Translations under genes and position numbers: made by a program
Shown here: positions 60,025 to 64,000 of the stretch, one piece after another
How the letters are laid out: every line of letters begins with the position of its first letter
How positions within the stretch are numbered: the stretch's first letter is position 1
The notes under the pieces: model-generated
Databases searched by the model: none
Seen by the model: the letters and a program-made list of their open reading frames with translations, nothing else
What the model was told of the DNA's origin: nothing
From: an uncultured Caulobacteraceae bacterium
Lineage (GTDB): Bacteria > Pseudomonadota > Alphaproteobacteria > Caulobacterales > Caulobacteraceae
Direction: 5' to 3'
DNA length: 64,000 nt
NCBI GenBank assembly: GCA_937138625.1
Contig: CAKZPF010000006.1
Span: 334,202-398,201 of the forward strand

Positions 60025-60050
60025 GCGCGAGACCACGATCCCGCCAAAAG

Positions 60051-60082
60051 AAAACCGCCCCCAAATCTGAGGGCGGTTTTTT
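60051..60082. terminator. Bidirectional terminator
   Basis: A 10-bp perfect stem AAAACCGCCC / GGGCGGTTTT with a 10-base loop and a T-run on both strands, placed between the convergent OB-fold protein and response-regulator genes. Confidence 0.92.
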
Positions 60083-60100
60083 ATATGCGGATGTTCTGAA

Positions 60101-60820
60101 CTACACAGTTGCCGGTGCGTCGGCAGACTCGTGAATTTCCATGCGATAGCCAATGCCCGGTTCCGTGACCACATATTCTGGGTCTTTGGCGTTGGGTTCG
60201 ATTTTCTCGCGCAGCTGGCTGACATAGACCCGCAAGTACTGCATGTCGTCACTGTGGGCCGGGCCCCAAACCTCGCGCAGCAATTGACGGTGGGTGATCA
60301 TCTTGCCGCGATTGACCATGAAATAGCGCAGCAGGTCGTATTCCTTCGGCGTGAAAAAGGTGTTGTCCCCATCGATCATCACCTCGTGCCGCACCAGATC
60401 CATTTCAATCCGACCGTTCTTCAAATTGGGTTCGCCGGCTTCTTGGGTGGCGGCTTTGCGCAAATTGGCGGCGATGCGGGCCAACAGCACATCGGGATTA
60501 AAGGGCTTGGTGATGTAATCATCGGCGCCCTTGTTCAGGGCCTCGACGACCTCTTTGTCGGAGTCGCGCACAGTGCAGACAATGACGGGCACTTGGGACC
60601 ACTCGCGGATTTGCTCAAGCGCCTCTTTGCCGTCAATGTCCGGTAAGCCCAGATCCAATATAATCAGGTCAGGCTTGATGGAGGCCGCCATGCGCACGGC
60701 CTGCCCGCCGTTTTCGGCCTCTTCGATTTTGTAGTCTTCGGACTGCAGTGAAATTTTCAGCAGCTTACGAATCTGGGGTTCGTCGTCGACGATCAAAATG
60801 GTGTTTTTTTTCTGTTTCAT
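60101..60820 (-). CDS. KdpE-like OmpR-family response regulator
   Basis: 239 residues: receiver (about 6-120) with VDDE, Asp56 in IILDLGLPD, and YITKPF; then a winged-helix output domain (about 138-230) with EYDLLRYFMVNRGKMITHRQLLREVWG and YLRVYVSQLREKIEP...GIGYRM. The whole resembles KdpE in spacing and in its R-x-Y-V-S-Q-L-R-x-K-I helix. It has no adjacent kinase; the KdpD-like kinase at 54.3-56.4 kb is the obvious candidate. No Kdp ATPase genes are in the window, so the regulon may differ. Confidence 0.93.
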   Translation of the reverse strand: MKQKKNTILIVDDEPQIRKLLKISLQSEDYKIEEAENGGQAVRMAASIKPDLIILDLGLPDIDGKEALEQIREWSQVPVIVCTVRDSDKEVVEALNKGADDYITKPFNPDVLLARIAANLRKAATQEAGEPNLKNGRIEMDLVRHEVMIDGDNTFFTPKEYDLLRYFMVNRGKMITHRQLLREVWGPAHSDDMQYLRVYVSQLREKIEPNAKDPEYVVTEPGIGYRMEIHESADAPATV

Positions 60821-60912
60821 GGCTCATCCTGCAAATGACTAAAGACCCACGCAGTCTAAGGAGGCCCGCATAAAGGCACAATAAAGATCTTGTGGGGCTG
60901 AACGGGCCGGTT

Positions 60913-61440
60913 TTAGGACAGATGGACTAGGAGCATAACCAAGGCCATGGCCCCCATTCCCAGATCTTCGGTTAGGGTCACGGTCGAGAGCGGCACATCC
61001 AGCACCGAACCCATACAGGGGCAATTGATATCCAGCCCTTGTCGCAGGGCGCTGACCACGCCCAGGGCCCCAAAGGTCATCACCACCACCGTGGCCCCCG
61101 TCACCCACAGCGGATAGAGCCCCGACAAAAACCCCAGACCCAAGGTCAGCTCGATGATCGGGTACACATAGCCATAGCCTCGCCAGCGCTTGGCCAGCAG
61201 ATCATACATGGCAAAGCCATCGGCAAAGGCCGAAGGGTGAAACAGCTTCAAAAGCGCAAAAATGCACAAAAACACCCCCATGAAGGCCGCCATGCCGGTC
61301 ATCAGGTCACCATCCGTGCGCAGGCAGATGGCCACACCCGCCAGCGCGGCCACGACCATCAAACTGGCCAGGGGCCAATAGTCAGACAGGGCTTGGCCGC
61401 GGTCGTCGTCTTGGGTTTTGAAATGCGGGTCTTGTGCCAT
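60913..61440 (-). CDS. MauE/DoxX-like membrane protein
   Basis: 175 residues, four helices (about 27-43, 48-66, 92-112, 115-132 region). The pattern LLKLFHPSAFADGFAMYDLLAKR and GYVYPIIELTLGLGFL resembles MauE-type proteins, and DINCPCMGSVLDVPLS carries a CPC motif at the membrane face, as in MauE-linked electron transfer or disulfide formation. No methylamine genes are nearby. It lies upstream of the KdpE-like gene on the same strand (92 bases). Confidence 0.82.
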   Translation of the reverse strand: MAQDPHFKTQDDDRGQALSDYWPLASLMVVAALAGVAICLRTDGDLMTGMAAFMGVFLCIFALLKLFHPSAFADGFAMYDLLAKRWRGYGYVYPIIELTLGLGFLSGLYPLWVTGATVVVMTFGALGVVSALRQGLDINCPCMGSVLDVPLSTVTLTEDLGMGAMALVMLLVHLS

Positions 61441-61535
61441 GGGTATGCCTCCCTCGCGAGCTCATCGGTTTTGGTATCAAATCTCCATAGGCGTTTGGAC
61501 TTGTGCTTTGGGGACGGCTCGCCTAGCCACAAAGC

Positions 61536-62732
61536 ATGAACACGTCAGACCAAACCCATTGGGATGTGATTGTTGTGGGCGCCGGCGCCGCCGGGTTGAT
61601 GTGTGCGGCGGTGGCGGGCCAGCGGGGGCGGCGTGTCTTGGTGCTGGAAAAAAGCAAGGCCGTGGGCGAGAAGATCCGCATTTCCGGTGGCGGGCGCTGT
61701 AACTTTACGAACCTGCACGCGGGGCCGGGCAATTTCCTGTCGCACAATCCGCAGTTTTGTGTTTCGGCTTTGCGGCGATTTGATCAGCATGACTTTGTGG
61801 GGTGGGTCGAGCGTCACGGCATTGCCTATCACGAAAAAACCCTGGGCCAGCTGTTTTGTGATGGTTCGTCGAAACAGATTATCAACATGCTGTTGGCGGA
61901 GTGCGCGCGCGGCCAGGTCGAGGTGCGCACCCAAACCGAGGTCGAGGCCATTCAGAAAACCGACCCAGGTTTTGCTGTGCGCCTGATGGACGGGCAGGGG
62001 CTGCGCTGTCAAAGCTTGGTCATCGCCACCGGTGGGCCGTCGATCCCGAAAATGGGCGCCACCGGCTGGGGCTATGATGTGGCCAAGCAGTTTGGCTTGC
62101 CGTTGATCGCGCCGCGCCCGGCCTTGGTGCCCTTTACGCTGACGGGCGAGATGCTGACCTTGGCCCAATCCCTGGCGGGTGTGGCCACGGATACGGTTGT
62201 GGATTGCAACGCGGGACGGTTCCGCGAGGCCATGCTGTTCACCCATCGCGGCCTAAGCGGCCCGGCGATTTTGCAGATCTCGTCCTATTGGCAGCCGGGG
62301 CAGGCGGTGACGGTGAACCTGATGCCTGACCTTGAAGCCCTGGCTTGGTTGAAAGCCAAACGCCAAAGCCACCCCAAGCACGACCTGGTGACCACACTGG
62401 CCGAGGTTCTGCCCAAGCGCCTGGCCCAGGCTGTGGCGGACCTGGCGGGGGTGCAGGGGCGCTTGGCGGATCTGAGCAACGCGGCGCTGGGGCAGGTGGC
62501 AGATCATCTGGCCCAGTGGCAGATCACGCCCCAGGGCACCGAGGGCTATCGCACCGCCGAGGTCACCCTGGGCGGTGTTGACACCTGTGCTTTATCCTCG
62601 AAAACCATGGAGGCCCGCAGCGTACCCGGGCTGTATTTCATCGGCGAGGTCGTGGACGTCACCGGCCACCTGGGCGGCTTTAACTTCCAATGGGCTTGGT
62701 CCTCGGGCCACGCAGCGGGGGAATGGGTTTAA
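61536..62732 (+). CDS. HI0933/BaiN-family flavoprotein
   Basis: 398 residues. The FAD dinucleotide-binding motif VIVVGAGAAGLMCA is at the N-terminus, then KIRISGGGRCNFTN (family hallmark), VIATGGPSIPKMGATGWGYDVA, LFTHRGLSGPAILQISS and the closing GLYFIGEVVDVTGHLGGFNFQWAWSSGHAAG. The family includes BaiN and tRNA- or lipid-associated reductases with uncertain substrates; activity here is undefined. Confidence 0.93.
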   Translation: MNTSDQTHWDVIVVGAGAAGLMCAAVAGQRGRRVLVLEKSKAVGEKIRISGGGRCNFTNLHAGPGNFLSHNPQFCVSALRRFDQHDFVGWVERHGIAYHEKTLGQLFCDGSSKQIINMLLAECARGQVEVRTQTEVEAIQKTDPGFAVRLMDGQGLRCQSLVIATGGPSIPKMGATGWGYDVAKQFGLPLIAPRPALVPFTLTGEMLTLAQSLAGVATDTVVDCNAGRFREAMLFTHRGLSGPAILQISSYWQPGQAVTVNLMPDLEALAWLKAKRQSHPKHDLVTTLAEVLPKRLAQAVADLAGVQGRLADLSNAALGQVADHLAQWQITPQGTEGYRTAEVTLGGVDTCALSSKTMEARSVPGLYFIGEVVDVTGHLGGFNFQWAWSSGHAAGEWV

Positions 62733-62745
62733 ATTGGAGATGGGC

Positions 62746-63507
62746 ATGGATGAGCATCATATGCGCTTGCTTATAGATCTGCATGAAAATGCAAATCGCC
62801 AGGGACCGGGAGGCGATCAGGAGACTCGGTTGGCCATTGTGCTATCTGGCTTGGCACAGCAAAAGAATTTAAAAATTGCCGATATTGGCTGTGGGACTGG
62901 GGCGTCAGCATGTGTTTTGGCCGAACAGCTGGATGCACAGATTACCGCAGTAGATTTTATACAAGAGTTCTTAGACGTCTTAGACTGCAAGGCGCGAGCA
63001 AAGGGCATTCATGGGCGTCTCAAGACTTTGCAGGCTTCAATGGAGGCTTTGCCCTTTCCAGATGAGGCACTTGACGCCATTTGGTCGGAGGGTGCCATCT
63101 ATAATATGGGGTTTGAAAGAGGGGTCTCTGAATGGCGCCGTTTCCTTAAACCGGGTGGTGTATTGGCTGTCTCGGAAATCACATGGTTAACTGACGAACG
63201 CCCCCAGCGCGTTCAGACACACTGGCAGAAAGAGTATCCGGAAATTGATACGGCTTCAGCAAAGATCAAAATCTTAGAGCAAAATGGGTTCACTATTCTC
63301 GGATACTTTCCTCTCCCCGGTCGCTGTTGGGTTGAAAACTATTATGCTCCTCTCGAGAGCCGTTTTGCAGATTTCCTGCGGCTACACAATAATTCGCTGG
63401 AGGCAGAAGCGATTGTAAAGGCCGAGAGGGATGAAATCGCACTTTATAAGGCTTACAATGCGTACTTTGGGTATGGGTATTATATTGCGAAAAAACTGAC
63501 TGATTAA
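62746..63507 (+). CDS. Class I SAM-dependent methyltransferase
   Basis: 253 residues. The SAM motif I is KIADIGCGTGASACVLAE, motif II region ITAVDFIQEFLD, post-motif DAIWSEGAIYNMGFERGVSEWRRFLKPGGVLAVSE. The C-terminal part (PGRCWVENYYAPLESR; NAYFGYGYYIAKKL) is aromatic-rich. GC content is visibly lower than that of the adjacent flavoprotein gene, and it is bounded on the right by a repeat-bearing spacer and a tRNA, so it may have been acquired. The ATG at 62746 has GGAG seven bases before; ATG 62740 is an alternative. Substrate unknown. Confidence 0.88.
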   Translation: MDEHHMRLLIDLHENANRQGPGGDQETRLAIVLSGLAQQKNLKIADIGCGTGASACVLAEQLDAQITAVDFIQEFLDVLDCKARAKGIHGRLKTLQASMEALPFPDEALDAIWSEGAIYNMGFERGVSEWRRFLKPGGVLAVSEITWLTDERPQRVQTHWQKEYPEIDTASAKIKILEQNGFTILGYFPLPGRCWVENYYAPLESRFADFLRLHNNSLEAEAIVKAERDEIALYKAYNAYFGYGYYIAKKLTD

Positions 63508-63570
63508 ACATAATTAGATCAGCTTGAGCGGATGATGCCCTTACACTTTTTTTAAGGAGGGGCCTTTCGT

Positions 63571-63603
63571 AAGGGCTCGTCCACTGCTGTCTCTCTGCCC
63601 TGC
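63571..63603 (+). repeat. Direct repeat, copy A
   Basis: 33 bases starting AAGGGCTCGTCCAC, identical to copy B (63845-63877) at 31 of 33 positions. Contains GTCTCTCTGCC, which resembles the tRNA-Ser 3' end. Confidence 0.85.
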
Positions 63604-63844
63604 TATATTCACGCAGGTCGTACGGGATGGGTTCGCCGTTTTACGGCTCACCTCCCTTGCGCCATCAGTTTTTTTAAGGGTGCCGCGCGGGCACACGCGC
63701 GCGGCGGTACGGAATGGCTTGTGGTCGAACCCTTTTGCCAGGGTCCGAGTCTGACGGCCACATATACCAAAGGGGCCATATATGTTGCCGGGATTGGCTC
63801 GCGGGGCTCGCCTCAACGGCGCCGCAAAGCGGCTTGTTGTCGAA

Positions 63845-63877
63845 AAGGGCTCGTCCACCGCTGTCTCTCTGCCCCGC
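63845..63877 (+). repeat. Direct repeat, copy B
   Basis: Second copy of the 33-base repeat, 274 bases downstream of copy A and 31 bases from the tRNA-Ser 3' end. Its right part also forms the left arm of the inverted repeat with the tRNA. Confidence 0.85.
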
Positions 63878-63879
63878 CT

Positions 63880-63900
63880 AAACCGGCCTAGGGCCGGTTT
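63880..63900 (-). terminator. Hairpin after tRNA-Ser
   Basis: A 9-bp perfect stem AAACCGGCC / GGCCGGTTT with a 3-base loop lies 8 bases beyond the encoded CCA. The T-tract is only three bases, so it may aid 3' processing as much as termination. Confidence 0.55.
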
Positions 63901-63908
63901 CAGCGGCG

Positions 63909-63998
63909 TGGCGGAGAGACAGGGATTCGAACCCTGGGTCCCCGTGAAGGGACAACGGTTTTCGAGACCGCCCCGTTCGACCACTCCGGCACCTCTCC
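63909..63998 (-). tRNA. tRNA-Ser (anticodon CGA)
   Basis: A 90-base class II tRNA on the minus strand: acceptor GGAGAGG/TCTCTCC (one G-U), anticodon stem GCGGT/ACCGT around loop CTCGAAA (anticodon CGA, reading UCG), long variable arm GTCCC...GGGAC, T loop TTCGAAT, discriminator G and encoded CCA at 63909-63911. The 5' end is two bases inside the window, so its promoter is not visible. Confidence 0.96.
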
Positions 63999-64000
63999 GC

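Larger units (their letters stand above)
63508..63908. other. Non-coding spacer before tRNA-Ser
   Basis: 401 bases with no supported gene. It contains a 33-base direct repeat pair, GC-rich palindromic patches (about 63675-63705), an ACATATA/TATATGT inverted repeat at about 63763-63787, and the hairpin at the tRNA 3' end. An open minus-strand frame across it runs into the tRNA and has no codon bias. Confidence 0.65.

Noticed and set aside
63571..63877. Possible CRISPR array
   Set aside because: Only two repeat copies 274 bases apart, with no regular spacers and no cas genes in the window.
63541..63984. 147-codon minus-strand frame before the window end
   Set aside because: It is read through tRNA-Ser and both copies of the direct repeat, so it is not a gene.

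Overview
The window reads as chromosomal DNA of an alphaproteobacterium. The pointers are a ChvG-type sensor kinase next to ahcY, a DivL/PAS-kinase-like gene beside it, a complex I NDUFA9-like gene paired with uppP, a CDF-GST-queG-gmhB run, and aqpS/arsC. Base composition is moderately GC-rich with two lower-GC genes (5.7-6.6 kb and 62.7-63.5 kb), each lying near a tRNA gene. The mix of a compatible-solute operon, a mechanosensitive channel and Na+-coupled transporters suggests a salt-exposed, Rhodospirillales-like organism, but the genus cannot be fixed from sequence alone.

Layout. 0-5.4 kb: start of a membrane-anchored PAS kinase, ahcY, ChvG-like kinase, VanZ-like protein, pterin dehydratase, small exported and STAS-like proteins. 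5.5-7.5 kb: tRNA-Ala(CGC) with a clear promoter, an AT-rich orphan gene, a lipoprotein esterase. 7.6-10.7 kb: SulP transporter, then a DUF2946-like protein and a Met/His-rich outer-membrane barrel (probably copper-related). 10.7-15.0 kb: leftward operon rnd - hpf - RimB-like protease - rimK - GNAT/nitrilase fusion, concerned with the ribosome and with amide chemistry. 15.2-20.0 kb: divergent NAGGN osmolyte operon (asnB - ngg - M42 peptidase). 20-34.7 kb: transport, queuosine, heptose, pentose-phosphate and amino-acid metabolism, tRNA-Leu(CAG), and two tandem paralogous small periplasmic proteins. 34.8-41.3 kb: oligopeptidase with fused peptide-ABC ATPase, arsenate reductase plus aquaglyceroporin, and a PLP dehydratase with an unusual leader. 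41.4-45.4 kb: three tightly coupled genes of unknown function (104, 164 and 1057 aa) downstream of a near-consensus Fur box. 45.6-61.4 kb: CaCA exchanger and a dense set of stress and envelope genes (two DUF1328 proteins, entericidin-like lipoprotein, AI-2E permease, ElaB/DUF883-like, CsbD, MscS, Dps, acidic lipoprotein), gltS and gdhA, a USP-containing KdpD-like kinase with its own receiver and MgtC, and a separate KdpE-like regulator. 61.5-64 kb: HI0933-type flavoprotein, an AT-rich methyltransferase, a repeat-bearing spacer and tRNA-Ser(CGA).

Theme. Much of the window serves osmotic and stationary-phase adaptation: NAGGN synthesis from glutamine, glutamate uptake and synthesis (gltS, gdhA), pressure release (MscS), KdpDE-like signalling, ribosome hibernation and S6 modification, and DNA/iron protection by Dps. 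The best candidate for something undescribed is the Fur-box-linked three-gene operon at 41.4-45.4 kb. Its products match no family I recognise, and its largest member combines a barrel-like C-terminus with no visible export signal.
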